From Desulfovibrio aminophilus DSM 12254 (GTDB lineage Bacteria > Desulfobacterota > Desulfovibrionia > Desulfovibrionales > Desulfovibrionaceae): DNA of 64,000 bases. The notes beneath the pieces were generated by a model. It ran no database searches. It had not been told where the DNA came from and saw only the letters and a list, made by a program, of their open reading frames with translations. Where the stretch lies: contig NZ_AUMA01000006.1 in assembly GCF_000422565.1 (NCBI RefSeq), positions 124,001 through 188,000 on the forward strand, written 5' to 3'. The position numbers and the translations under genes are program-made. Positions 41,980-49,916 of the stretch are shown here, piece by piece. Within the stretch, counting starts at the first letter, position 1, and each line of letters opens with the position of its first letter.

Positions 41980-43179
41980 CTAGTCGATGTCTTGATCCGG
42001 CTGGAGCAGCGGCGGGTTGCAGTCCACGGTTTCGGGGTACTTCAGGCCCGTGCCCGTGTTCAGCAGGACGACCTTGTCCGAGCGGGAGATCCAGCCCTTG
42101 CGGCGCAGTTCCATGGCCGCGGCCAGGGTGGTGGCGCCCTCGGGGCAGATGAACGCGCCCTCGCGCTTGGCGATCATCTTCTGGGCCTTGAGGGTTTCGG
42201 CGTCGTCGACGGCGATGGCGCAGCCTTTGGTCTTGGCGATGGCGTCCAGGACCAGGAAGTCGCCCAGGGCCTTGGGCACGGTGATGCCGAAGGCGCAGGT
42301 CTTGGCGTTCTCCCAGAAGGCCGATTCCTTCTTTCCTTCCTCGAAGGCCTTGACGATGGGCGCGCAGCCCGTGGCCTGCACCGCCACCAGTCTGGGCAGC
42401 TTCTCGCCGATCCAACCCATGGCCTGGAGTTCGCGCAGACCCTTGTAGATGCCGATGAGGCCCACGCCGCCGCCAGTGGGATAGAGGATCACGTCCGGAA
42501 CCTCCCAGCCGAACTGCTCGGCCAGCTCCAGTCCCATGGTCTTCTTGCCCTCGATGCGGTACGGCTCCTTGAGTGTGGAGGCGTCGAACCAGCCGTGCTT
42601 TTTGACCGCCCGGGCCACGATCTTGCCCGCGTCGGAGATGAGGCCGTTGACCAGGAACAGCGAGGCTCCGGTGACGGCGATCTCCTTGCGGTTCATCTCC
42701 GGGGCGTCCTTGGGCATGACGATGACCGCACGGATGCCCGCCGGGGCGCAGTAGGCGGACCAGGCGCCGCCCGCGTTGCCGTTGGTGGGCATGGCCAGGG
42801 TTTTGATGCCCAGTTCCTTGGCGCGGGAGACGCCCACGGCCGCGCCGCGCGCCTTGAAGGTGCCGGTGGGGATGATGCCCTCGTCCTTCATGTACAGCTC
42901 CGGCATGTCCACGTCCGCGCCCAGGCGCTCGAAGCGGACCAGCGGGGTCATTCCCTCGCCGAGGCTGACGATGTTGCGCTCGTCGCGCACGGGCAGCAGT
43001 TCACGGTAGCGCCAGAGGGTAGCCGGGCGCTTGGCCAGTTCGTCCTTGGTCAGGGTCTTGGCGACCTTATCCAGTTCATAGGTCACGAGCAGGGGCGCGC
43101 CGCACTCGCAGAGCTGGATGACCTTTTCGCTGTCGTAGGTGGCCCGGCACTTGGGACAAAGCAGATTCTTCACGAACAT
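41980..43179 (-). CDS. Threonine-synthase-like PLP enzyme
   Basis: A 399-residue fold-type II PLP enzyme. An N-terminal zinc-ribbon-like segment (CPKC, then CEC) is followed by SLGEGMTPLV, the PLP lysine in PTGTFKARGA, NGNAGGAWSAYCA and the phosphate-binding loop PTGGGVGLIGI. It resembles threonine synthase, but its partners (RidA, YheO-type regulator, amino-acid symporter) suggest a catabolic ammonia-lyase that releases an enamine/imine for RidA. The start at 43179 has a GGAGGT site 6 nt upstream. I leave the symbol open because the reaction is not settled. Confidence 0.85.
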   Translation of the reverse strand: MFVKNLLCPKCRATYDSEKVIQLCECGAPLLVTYELDKVAKTLTKDELAKRPATLWRYRELLPVRDERNIVSLGEGMTPLVRFERLGADVDMPELYMKDEGIIPTGTFKARGAAVGVSRAKELGIKTLAMPTNGNAGGAWSAYCAPAGIRAVIVMPKDAPEMNRKEIAVTGASLFLVNGLISDAGKIVARAVKKHGWFDASTLKEPYRIEGKKTMGLELAEQFGWEVPDVILYPTGGGVGLIGIYKGLRELQAMGWIGEKLPRLVAVQATGCAPIVKAFEEGKKESAFWENAKTCAFGITVPKALGDFLVLDAIAKTKGCAIAVDDAETLKAQKMIAKREGAFICPEGATTLAAAMELRRKGWISRSDKVVLLNTGTGLKYPETVDCNPPLLQPDQDID

Positions 43180-43190
43180 CTCGTACCTCC

Positions 43191-43574
43191 TCAGGATTTC
43201 AACTGGGCGATGGCTTCGACCTCGACCTTGACCCCGCGCGGCAGGGCGGCCACGGCCACGCAGGAACGGGCCGGGGCATTGGCCGGGAAGTAGGTGGCGT
43301 ACACCTCGTTCACGGCCGGGAACTCGGCCATGTCCGTGATGAAGACGGTGGTCTTGACCACGTCCTCAAGGGAGGCTCCGGCGGCCTTGAGCACGGCGGT
43401 CAGGTTCTCCAGGCTGCGGCGGGCCTGGGTCTTCACGTCCGCGCCGTCCACTTCCCCGGACTCGGGGATGAGCGGGATCTGGCCCGAGGCGAAGACGAAC
43501 CCGCCGGCCTTGATGGCCTGGGAGTAGGGGCCGATGGCGGCGGGAGCCTGTTTGGTGACGACGATTTCCTTCAT
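43191..43574 (-). CDS. ridA: RidA-family enamine/imine deaminase
   Basis: A 127-residue trimeric RidA/YjgF protein that hydrolyses reactive enamine/imine intermediates formed by PLP dehydratases. Signatures: GPYSQAIKAGGFVFASGQIPL and the C-terminal ARSCVAVAALPRGVKVEVEAIA with the catalytic arginine. AAAAGGAGC precedes the ATG. It lies 11 nt upstream of the threonine-synthase-like gene, so the two enzymes are probably made together and act in sequence. Confidence 0.95.
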   Translation of the reverse strand: MKEIVVTKQAPAAIGPYSQAIKAGGFVFASGQIPLIPESGEVDGADVKTQARRSLENLTAVLKAAGASLEDVVKTTVFITDMAEFPAVNEVYATYFPANAPARSCVAVAALPRGVKVEVEAIAQLKS

Positions 43575-43605
43575 CTGAATGCTCCTTTTGTTTTCGGCGG
43601 CGGCG

Positions 43606-44310
43606 TCAGCGCTGGCCGCTCTTGATTTGGCGCATGTAGTTGTAGACCGTGTAGATGGACACGTTCATGACCTGGGCCACGTAGCCGACCATGCCCTTGA
43701 TGAGGAACGCGCCCTCTTCGTCCAGGATGCGGATGAACTCGAGCTTCTCCTCCCGGTTCATGCCCGAGGGATGCTTGCCCGCCTTGCGGATCGCCGCCTC
43801 CATGACCGCGTCGTTGGTTTCGTTGATATAGGCCGCGAACGTTTCGCCCACACCTTTGTCCTCGGAGGTGTCCACGCGGGTGAGATCCTCGATGGCGCTC
43901 TGCATTGCCTCGAATTCGGAGAGGTCGAAATTGAGGCAGAACGCGCCGATGACCCGGCCCGCGCCGTCGCGGATGAAACTGGTGGAGGACTTGAGATGGT
44001 GGCCGCCGCGCGAGGTGCTCGGATAGTTCACGAGGTCGCGCACCGCATCGCCGTCCTTGCGCCAGGCCTTGATGACCAGGTTGGTGATGGGCGCGCCGAG
44101 CTTGCGGCCCGTGACCGTGCCCTCCAGGTGGACGAGGGAGTGCTCCAGATCCTGGAAGTCGTGCAGGGCGATCTCGCAGTTGCGGCCGAAGGTGCGCACC
44201 ACGGTGCGGGCCACCCCCTTCAAGTTCTCGAAGATGGCCGCGCGTTCTGCGGGATCGACCGTCGTTTCGGCGACGGTTGCCAGGATCTGCTTCTCTTTCT
44301 TCGTGGCCAT
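43606..44310 (-). CDS. YheO/DauR-type PAS-like HTH regulator
   Basis: A 234-residue regulator with an N-terminal YheO PAS-like domain (FGRNCEIALHDFQDLEHSLVHLEGTVTGRKLGAPITN and following) and a C-terminal helix-turn-helix (EEGAFLIKGMVGYVAQVMNVSIYTVYNYMRQI). Relatives such as DauR control D-amino-acid catabolism. The ATG at 44310 follows AAGGAGC. It heads the cluster RidA-PLP enzyme-symporter. The perfect palindrome 62 nt upstream is the likely binding site. Confidence 0.9.
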   Translation of the reverse strand: MATKKEKQILATVAETTVDPAERAAIFENLKGVARTVVRTFGRNCEIALHDFQDLEHSLVHLEGTVTGRKLGAPITNLVIKAWRKDGDAVRDLVNYPSTSRGGHHLKSSTSFIRDGAGRVIGAFCLNFDLSEFEAMQSAIEDLTRVDTSEDKGVGETFAAYINETNDAVMEAAIRKAGKHPSGMNREEKLEFIRILDEEGAFLIKGMVGYVAQVMNVSIYTVYNYMRQIKSGQR

Positions 44311-44371
44311 GGGGTGCTCCTTGTGACCGTTTGCACAAGCAGTATGGCTCAGCCCGAGCCTTCGCGTCAAC

Positions 44372-44396
44372 AATTTTTTGTAAATTACAAAAAATT
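44372..44396. promoter_or_regulatory. Perfect 25-bp palindrome, candidate operator of the YheO-type regulator
   Basis: AATTTTTTGTAA, a central A, then TTACAAAAAATT: 12-bp arms without mismatch, in a GC-rich genome. It lies 62 nt upstream of the regulator's start codon. Confidence 0.7.
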
Positions 44397-44737
44397 TTAA
44401 AAAGGAGACGAGGGGAGAAGGTCCAGGGCGCGGTGAAAAAAAGAAGGATCGGAGTCGAACAATGGGACGGCGGACAGCCTCTTTAGGGAACGGTGCGAGT
44501 GAATTTTCAGGACAGTCGCAGTCTTGGGACCGTGAAAAACCCCATAATCCGGACTGTAAAAGAATATATCAATAAAATAAATGGATTAATTGTAATTCTA
44601 GATAAAATCTAAAGTAATTCTAGAAGAAATGAAATAATCGTAACAAGCTGATTTTATGAGGAACAGTATTCGGCCCTTGTGAAGGAAAAAAGCGGGCGAG
44701 GGACAGGGTAGCCTGTTCGTTGCGGCCCAGGCACGGA
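44397..44737. other. AT-rich intergenic region with direct repeats
   Basis: There is no gene in this stretch. It holds GTAATTCTAGA twice (44592-44602 and 44614-44624), 22 bp apart, i.e. two helical turns, in a block of low GC from about 44540 to 44665. This is a candidate regulator-binding region; it lies between the YheO-type regulator and the end of the glycosyltransferase gene. Confidence 0.5.
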
Positions 44738-45829
44738 TCAGGAAAGCAGCAGCCGTTCGAGATCGAGGATCGTGCGCTCCAAGGTGAAGCGTTCCTCCAC
44801 GCGTCGCCGGCCGGCGGCGCCCATGCGGTGGCGCAGATCCGGATCCCGTACCAGGAGTTCCAGATCGGCGGTCAGGGCTTCCGCGTCGCGGACCGGGCTC
44901 AGCAGACCGGTTTCACCGTGGACGACCACCTCCGGGATGTTGCTCGTGTCGAAGGCGGCCACGGGGAGCCCCATGCTCATGGCCTCCGTGAGCACGTAGC
45001 CGAAGCCCTCCCAGAGCGAGGGCAGGGCCAAAATATCGATGGATGCGTAGAACCGCTTCATTTCCTTGACGAAACCAAGAAAGCGCACGTTCTGATCCAG
45101 GCCCAGGGCCGTGGTCCGGGCGCGCAGGTCGCGCTCCAGTTCGCCGGCACCGGCCAGGAGCACGGTCACGTCCAGCCCACGCTGACGAAGCAAGGCCGAG
45201 GCCTTGAGGAGGTAGACGTGCCCCTTCTGCTCCGTGAGTCGCCCGGCGCAGCCGATGACCACTCGGCCGGGAGTCCTGGGAACCAGGGGCTCGGTGGACA
45301 GGGCGTCGAAGGCGGGCAGGTCCAGGCCGTTGTGGACCACTGCGGTCCGTTCCAGGGGGATGAGGTCCGGGTTCTCGGCCAGGACCATGCGCCGGGTGTG
45401 TTCGGAATTGCAGAGCAGATTGGTCAGCACATGTTGGAAATACAATCGGTTGAGAAACGTATTCCTGGTGGGTAGGGCGATGCCCCGGCGGAAGACGATC
45501 CGGCGTACGCCTGCAAGCTTGGCGGCCAGTCCCCCAGCCTTGACGTCCGAGGGAAGAGCCAGGATCACCGTGTCCACCGCGTTGTGGCGGAAGAAACCGC
45601 CCAATCGGCGTAGGACCGCCGGGTTGAGAAAGCTCAGATTGCCCAGGGGCAGGCGCAGGAGCGGGATGCTCGGTTCACTGGACAGGCGCTCGCCCAATTC
45701 GGAGGGGGCGTTGGTCACGGCGCAGACGCGCCAGCCGCGCCGGGCCAGGAGCAGGGCGTGGGTATGGAACCACTGCTCCCCTCCGCCCCAGGCCCGATTG
45801 GAGTCGAACAGGCAGAGGGATCGCGTCAT
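44738..45829 (-). CDS. GT4-family glycosyltransferase
   Basis: A 363-residue retaining glycosyltransferase with two Rossmann domains. N-terminal: DSNRAWGGGEQWFHTHAL with the Gly-rich loop. C-terminal: IGCAGRLTEQKGHVYLLKA, then LALPSLWEGFGYVLTEAMSMGLPVAA with the E-x7-E motif and NIPEVVVHGETGLL. It probably adds a sugar to lipopolysaccharide or another glycan in the cytoplasm. The ATG at 45829 overlaps the sucCD stop as ATGA, an odd pairing with a metabolic enzyme. Confidence 0.93.
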   Translation of the reverse strand: MTRSLCLFDSNRAWGGGEQWFHTHALLLARRGWRVCAVTNAPSELGERLSSEPSIPLLRLPLGNLSFLNPAVLRRLGGFFRHNAVDTVILALPSDVKAGGLAAKLAGVRRIVFRRGIALPTRNTFLNRLYFQHVLTNLLCNSEHTRRMVLAENPDLIPLERTAVVHNGLDLPAFDALSTEPLVPRTPGRVVIGCAGRLTEQKGHVYLLKASALLRQRGLDVTVLLAGAGELERDLRARTTALGLDQNVRFLGFVKEMKRFYASIDILALPSLWEGFGYVLTEAMSMGLPVAAFDTSNIPEVVVHGETGLLSPVRDAEALTADLELLVRDPDLRHRMGAAGRRRVEERFTLERTILDLERLLLS

Positions 45830-47907
45830 GCGTCCGCTTCCTGGGCCAGGACCGCGGCTGTTAGCGGCGCGATGGCCCGCAGGCTCGGGCAGATGGTGAT
45901 TCCGGCCGATTCCAGGGCCGCCAGCTTGTCGGCCACGCCGCCCTCCCGTTCCAGGATTGCGCCCGCGTGGCCCAGGCGGCGGCCCGGAGGGGCGGTGCGC
46001 CCGGCGATGAAGCAGAGCACGGGCTTGGGATAGGCCGTGGCCGTGACGTATGCGGCCAGTTCCTCCTCGGCGCTGCCGCCGATCTCCCCGAGCACGAGCA
46101 CGGCCCGGGTGGGCTCGTGTCCGGCCAGCAGGTCCAGGGCCTGGACAAAGGACGTGCCCACGAAGGGGTCGCCGCCGATGCCCAGGCAGGCCGACTGGCC
46201 GATGCCCGCCGCGCTGAGCCGGGCGGCGGCCTCGTAGGTCAGGGTGCCGCTGCGCGAGAGCAGGGCCACCGGACCGGGGGTGAAGGGGTCGGCCGGGAGG
46301 ATGCCGAGCTTGATCTGGTTCGGCACGAGCAGGCCTGGGGTGTTCGGGCCCACCAGGCGGGTGCCGCCGCCGCGCAGGCGGTCCAGGACCCGGAGCATGT
46401 CCCGCTGGGGGACGCCCTCGGTGATGCAGACCACCCACGGGATTCCGGCCTGGGCCGCCTCCAGGACGGCGTCCGCCGCGCCGCACGCGGGCACGAAGAT
46501 CACCGAGGCGTCGATGCGCTGGTCCCGCGCGGCCTGGGCCACGGAGTCGTAGACCGGCAAGCTGTGGACCTCCTGACCGCCCTTGAAGGGCGTGACCCCG
46601 GCCACGACGCGCGTGCCATAGTCGAGCATGAGCTTGGTGTGCAGCTGGCCTTCGCGGCCGGTGATGCCCTGGACGAGCACCCGGCTTTCGGCGTTCAGCC
46701 CCAGCCCGTCGGAGAGCGGAACCGCCCGGCCGGCGCGGCGCTGGGCCGGGGAATACTCCTGGGGCGCATTGGGGGGCGTGCCCGGCTTGAGCTCGGCCAG
46801 GGCCCGGATCGCTCCGGCCATGTCCCGGACCAGGATGATGCCCGGCAGCTTCAGGGCCTCCAGGATGGCCAGCCCGGCGGTCGCGCCGTTGCCGGACATG
46901 CGCACCACCACCGGCTTGGTGGGCTTCCGCCCGTGCAGGGCCTGGCGCAGGGCCAAGGCCACCTTCTCGCAGGAGAGGATGCCGCCGAATAGGTTGATGA
47001 ACACGGCCTCCACGCGGGAGTCGCCGAAGAGCAGGGCCAGGGCGGTTTCCATGCGCTCCTGGTCCGCGCCGCCGCCCAGGTCCAGGAAGTTGGCCGCGGG
47101 CAGGCCCGCCAGGTTGAGCAGGTCCATGCTGGCCATGGCCAGGCCCGCGCCGTTGCCCATGAGGCCGACCCAGCCGCCGAGCTTGACGAAGGCCAGGCCC
47201 GCCTCGCGGGCCGCGTTCTCCTCGGGCTCGTGGTGGTCGGCGCGGCGGTAGGCCGCCAGGTCCGGCCGCAGATCGACCACGTTGTCGTCGATCTCGACCT
47301 TGCCGTCCAGGGCTAGCAGGCGACCGTCGGCCGTCAAGGCCAGGGGGTTGATCTCGGCCAGGAGCAGGCCGTCCTCGCGCGTGGCCTTGGAAAGCGAGGC
47401 CAGGAGGGACTCGAACGCGGGCCAATGGTCACGGGAAAGCCCCAGGTGGAAGAAGGCCGCACGTACTTGATGGGGGGTCGGGCCCTCGGTTGCGTCTACA
47501 ATCTGGTGCAGGAGGTTGTCGCCGGCCTGGGACTCGATTTCAACCCCGCCCTGTCGGCCCGCACTGAGCACCAGCCCCCGGGCCGCTCGGGAGACGGACA
47601 AGGAGAGATAGAACTCCCGCGTTACGGCGACGGCGGGCTCCAGCCGCAGAAAGGGTGGGCGGCGGCCCTTGATGGGCAGATCGAAAAGCGCGCGGGCGGT
47701 TTCCGCCAGGTCTTCGAGCCGTTCCACCCGGCGGATGCCGCTGGCCTTGCCTCGTCCGCCGGCGAGAACCTGGGTCTTGAGACACCAGGGCGCGGGGAAG
47801 GGGGGATTCACGGATTCCGCTTGGCCTGGTTCCAGGGCCAGGCCCGGTGGCACGGGCAGACCGTGCCGGGCGAAGAGAAGCTTGCTGTGATGTTCGTCGA
47901 GGAGCAT
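45826..47907 (-). CDS. Fused succinyl-CoA synthetase-type ligase (SucC-SucD)
   Basis: A 693-residue fusion. Residues about 1-385 are the beta subunit: ATP-grasp (CLKTQVLAGGRGKASGI) and ligase part (NFLDLGGGADQ, INLFGGILSCE). Residues about 400-690 are the alpha subunit: CoA-binding GITGREGQLHTKLMLDYGT and the phosphohistidine loop APPGRRLGHAGAI with H647. It would interconvert an acyl-CoA, usually succinyl-CoA, and the free acid with ATP/ADP. Subunits are normally separate genes. The order beta-alpha is opposite to ADP-forming acetyl-CoA synthetases of the alpha-beta type. The acyl specificity is not certain. Confidence 0.9.
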   Translation of the reverse strand: MLLDEHHSKLLFARHGLPVPPGLALEPGQAESVNPPFPAPWCLKTQVLAGGRGKASGIRRVERLEDLAETARALFDLPIKGRRPPFLRLEPAVAVTREFYLSLSVSRAARGLVLSAGRQGGVEIESQAGDNLLHQIVDATEGPTPHQVRAAFFHLGLSRDHWPAFESLLASLSKATREDGLLLAEINPLALTADGRLLALDGKVEIDDNVVDLRPDLAAYRRADHHEPEENAAREAGLAFVKLGGWVGLMGNGAGLAMASMDLLNLAGLPAANFLDLGGGADQERMETALALLFGDSRVEAVFINLFGGILSCEKVALALRQALHGRKPTKPVVVRMSGNGATAGLAILEALKLPGIILVRDMAGAIRALAELKPGTPPNAPQEYSPAQRRAGRAVPLSDGLGLNAESRVLVQGITGREGQLHTKLMLDYGTRVVAGVTPFKGGQEVHSLPVYDSVAQAARDQRIDASVIFVPACGAADAVLEAAQAGIPWVVCITEGVPQRDMLRVLDRLRGGGTRLVGPNTPGLLVPNQIKLGILPADPFTPGPVALLSRSGTLTYEAAARLSAAGIGQSACLGIGGDPFVGTSFVQALDLLAGHEPTRAVLVLGEIGGSAEEELAAYVTATAYPKPVLCFIAGRTAPPGRRLGHAGAILEREGGVADKLAALESAGITICPSLRAIAPLTAAVLAQEADA

Positions 47908-48042
47908 GATCTTCCGGTGGTCCGCCGGGTCGCATCCGGCGCGGGCGGCGGCTGTCCCGCGACGGTCTGTACGGCATTGCTCTCATAGGGAGAATTTCAT
48001 ACAAGCGCAAGAAGGGTCACGAAAACGGGAAGCATAGGCGCG

Positions 48043-48855
48043 ATGAACGGATTTGACGAATTGGCCAATACATTGTCTCAGGAAGTGCTCGCCGAAATGG
48101 CCGAGAACTTTTTCGGGGCGCGCAGCCGTCTGGATGCCCTGCTGGAAGGGTTCCAGGCCTTGGCTGCACAGTTGCGCGCCATCCAGACCCAGGTGCGGAC
48201 GCGGTTTTCCGTGCTCCACCACCTGCTGCTCCGGGGACGGGAGGCGCGGGCTTTTTATCTGGCCATCGGCGCGGACCCCGAACTGGCCGGGTTCGCCGAG
48301 CCGTCTCCGGCCTTGTCCGTGGAGGGACCGGCCTTCGCCCTGACCCTTTCCGGCCGCTATGCCAAGACAGTGCTCGCGGCTTACGCCGAGGTCCGCTCCG
48401 AAGCCCACGACTTCATGCAGGGCCGTATTTACGTGGATGCTCATGATCGTGGCCGCCGCAGGCTCACGGTGCATTATTCCCAGGTCGTGGCCCTGCACGC
48501 CCAGGTCAATGAGACGATCCGCAAGGTCAACGAGAATCTGAAGCCGTCCAGCGTGATGCAGTATGTGAAGACGTTCAATCCGGAGAAGGAATCCCGGGAA
48601 CGGGTGGCGGGCGTGCCGAGCAACGGCTACTCCGAGAGCATGGACTCGGAATTGCGCTATCAGCCTGTGGATTTCGACTCCCTCGGCCTGCGCGCCATGC
48701 CGGAACTGCCCGAAGCCGGGGAAGCCGCCCCGGCCGTGCGCGCGTTCTGCGCCCGCGTATGCAGGGAAAACGAGGCCGAGGTGCGGGCGGTGCTCGCCGA
48801 GTTGGAGGCCGCCGCGGCCTTGGCTCGCCAGTCTGGAAAAAAGGAGAGAAAATGA
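48043..48855 (+). CDS. Conserved hypothetical protein
   Basis: A 270-residue soluble, mainly helical protein without a signal peptide or membrane helix. It starts MNGFDELANTLSQEVLAEMAE and has long amphipathic helices, a central part with SSVMQYVKTFNPEKESRERV, and an Ala-rich helical end. No domain is recognised. The stop overlaps the start of the next gene as ATGA, so the two are coupled. It is divergent from the sucCD-glycosyltransferase pair. Confidence 0.8.
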   Translation: MNGFDELANTLSQEVLAEMAENFFGARSRLDALLEGFQALAAQLRAIQTQVRTRFSVLHHLLLRGREARAFYLAIGADPELAGFAEPSPALSVEGPAFALTLSGRYAKTVLAAYAEVRSEAHDFMQGRIYVDAHDRGRRRLTVHYSQVVALHAQVNETIRKVNENLKPSSVMQYVKTFNPEKESRERVAGVPSNGYSESMDSELRYQPVDFDSLGLRAMPELPEAGEAAPAVRAFCARVCRENEAEVRAVLAELEAAAALARQSGKKERK

Positions 48856-49454
48856 ATCCGTTGCGTCGATTCGTCGTCGTGGTGGTCGTGATGACGCTGC
48901 TTGCTCCGGCTTTGGCTTTGGCTCAGCAGACCGCGCCCAAGGCGGAACAGAAGGCCCCTGAAGCCCAGGTGGAGAAGAAGGCCGAACCCAAGGCGGAACA
49001 GAAGGCGGAAGCCAAGACGGAGCAGAAGGCGGAAGCCAAGCCCGAACACAAGGCGGGCAAGGCCGAGCACAAGGCCGAAAAGAAGCAGGATCCCGCGAAC
49101 AAGGGGCGTGTGCCGGTGGTGGTGGATTATGAGGGCGAGGACGCCCTGGGCCAGAGGTTGGCTTTCGAACTGCGCGAGGCCTTCCGCGCCTCGGCCGGGT
49201 TCCGGTTGGCCGGTGCCGGGGACAAGGGGTTGCGGCTGCGGTTGCGGGCTGTCCCCGAGTTCAAGGACCGGCCCGGGCTGGGTTCGATCTACGCCGTGTC
49301 CTGGCTCTTCTCCGAGGGCGGCAACGTACTCTCCTATTTTCTGGATTCCGGGCTTGGCATGATCGACGAAGGCTCACTCAAGCGGGAGGCCCAGTCCCTC
49401 ACCGCCCGCACCGACGAGCTTTCCGGCCGTTTCGCCTATCTCCTCTCGGAGTGA
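48852..49454 (+). CDS. Exported protein with a Lys/Ala/Glu repeat linker
   Basis: A 200-residue protein with a signal peptide (MNPLRRFVVVVVVMTLLAPALALA, cleavage after ALA), a repetitive linker of about 60 residues built from KAEQKAE/EHKAE units, and a C-terminal domain of about 110 residues (VPVVVDYEGEDALGQRLAFELREAFRAS and following). The DNA repeats AAGGCGGAA-type units in the linker. The domain is not identified but its pattern suggests a periplasmic alpha/beta fold. The linker could span periplasm or peptidoglycan, similar to TonB/TolA-like spacers. Confidence 0.85.
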   Translation: MNPLRRFVVVVVVMTLLAPALALAQQTAPKAEQKAPEAQVEKKAEPKAEQKAEAKTEQKAEAKPEHKAGKAEHKAEKKQDPANKGRVPVVVDYEGEDALGQRLAFELREAFRASAGFRLAGAGDKGLRLRLRAVPEFKDRPGLGSIYAVSWLFSEGGNVLSYFLDSGLGMIDEGSLKREAQSLTARTDELSGRFAYLLSE

Positions 49455-49458
49455 GGCG

Positions 49459-49854
49459 TCAGATGAGTTTGATGGCCTTCAATTCGGGAACGAGACGATT
49501 CTTGATTTCGGCTTTGGCCACGAAGGCGTCCGCCTGACCGCCGAAGAAGGATTTGCAGACGTTTTTGGTGTCCGAGAAGGCCGAAATCATCACGAGCTTG
49601 AAGCTCTCCAGCACGTCGTTCCGCCGTTCGGCTTCGATTTCGCGCATGCGGCGGACCACCTCGTGGCCGTCCATGCCGGGCATTTTGATGTCCATGAACA
49701 CGGCCTGGAACGGCTCGCCGTTGTCATACTGTTCGGCGAACAAGGACAGAGCGCGCTCTCCGTCCGTGGCGATCCGGCATGCGCCGTAGGGCGCGAGCTT
49801 CTTGCTCAAGAGGTGCGCCACGCGCTCGTCGTCGTCCACCACGAGAAAGTTCAT
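49459..49854 (-). CDS. Single-domain response regulator
   Basis: A 131-residue stand-alone receiver domain: VVDDDERVAHLL with the acidic cluster, FMDIKMPGMDGHEVV with the phospho-acceptor Asp, MISAFSD with the conserved Ser, and VAKAEIKNRL with the Lys. No output domain is present, so it works by protein contact, as CheY-like proteins do. The ATG at 49854 follows AGGAGAG. It lies 62 nt downstream of the nucleotidyltransferase gene on the same strand. The cognate kinase is unknown. Confidence 0.92.
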   Translation of the reverse strand: MNFLVVDDDERVAHLLSKKLAPYGACRIATDGERALSLFAEQYDNGEPFQAVFMDIKMPGMDGHEVVRRMREIEAERRNDVLESFKLVMISAFSDTKNVCKSFFGGQADAFVAKAEIKNRLVPELKAIKLI

Positions 49855-49916
49855 ATTCTCCTCTCCTGTTGTGCGAAGCTCGATACTCAATGGTATGCCC
49901 GGGGGAGAAAAAGCTG

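Noticed and set aside
48950-49090. CRISPR-like or tandem-repeat array
   Set aside because: The repeats are in-frame Lys/Ala/Glu codons of an exported protein, without unique spacers.
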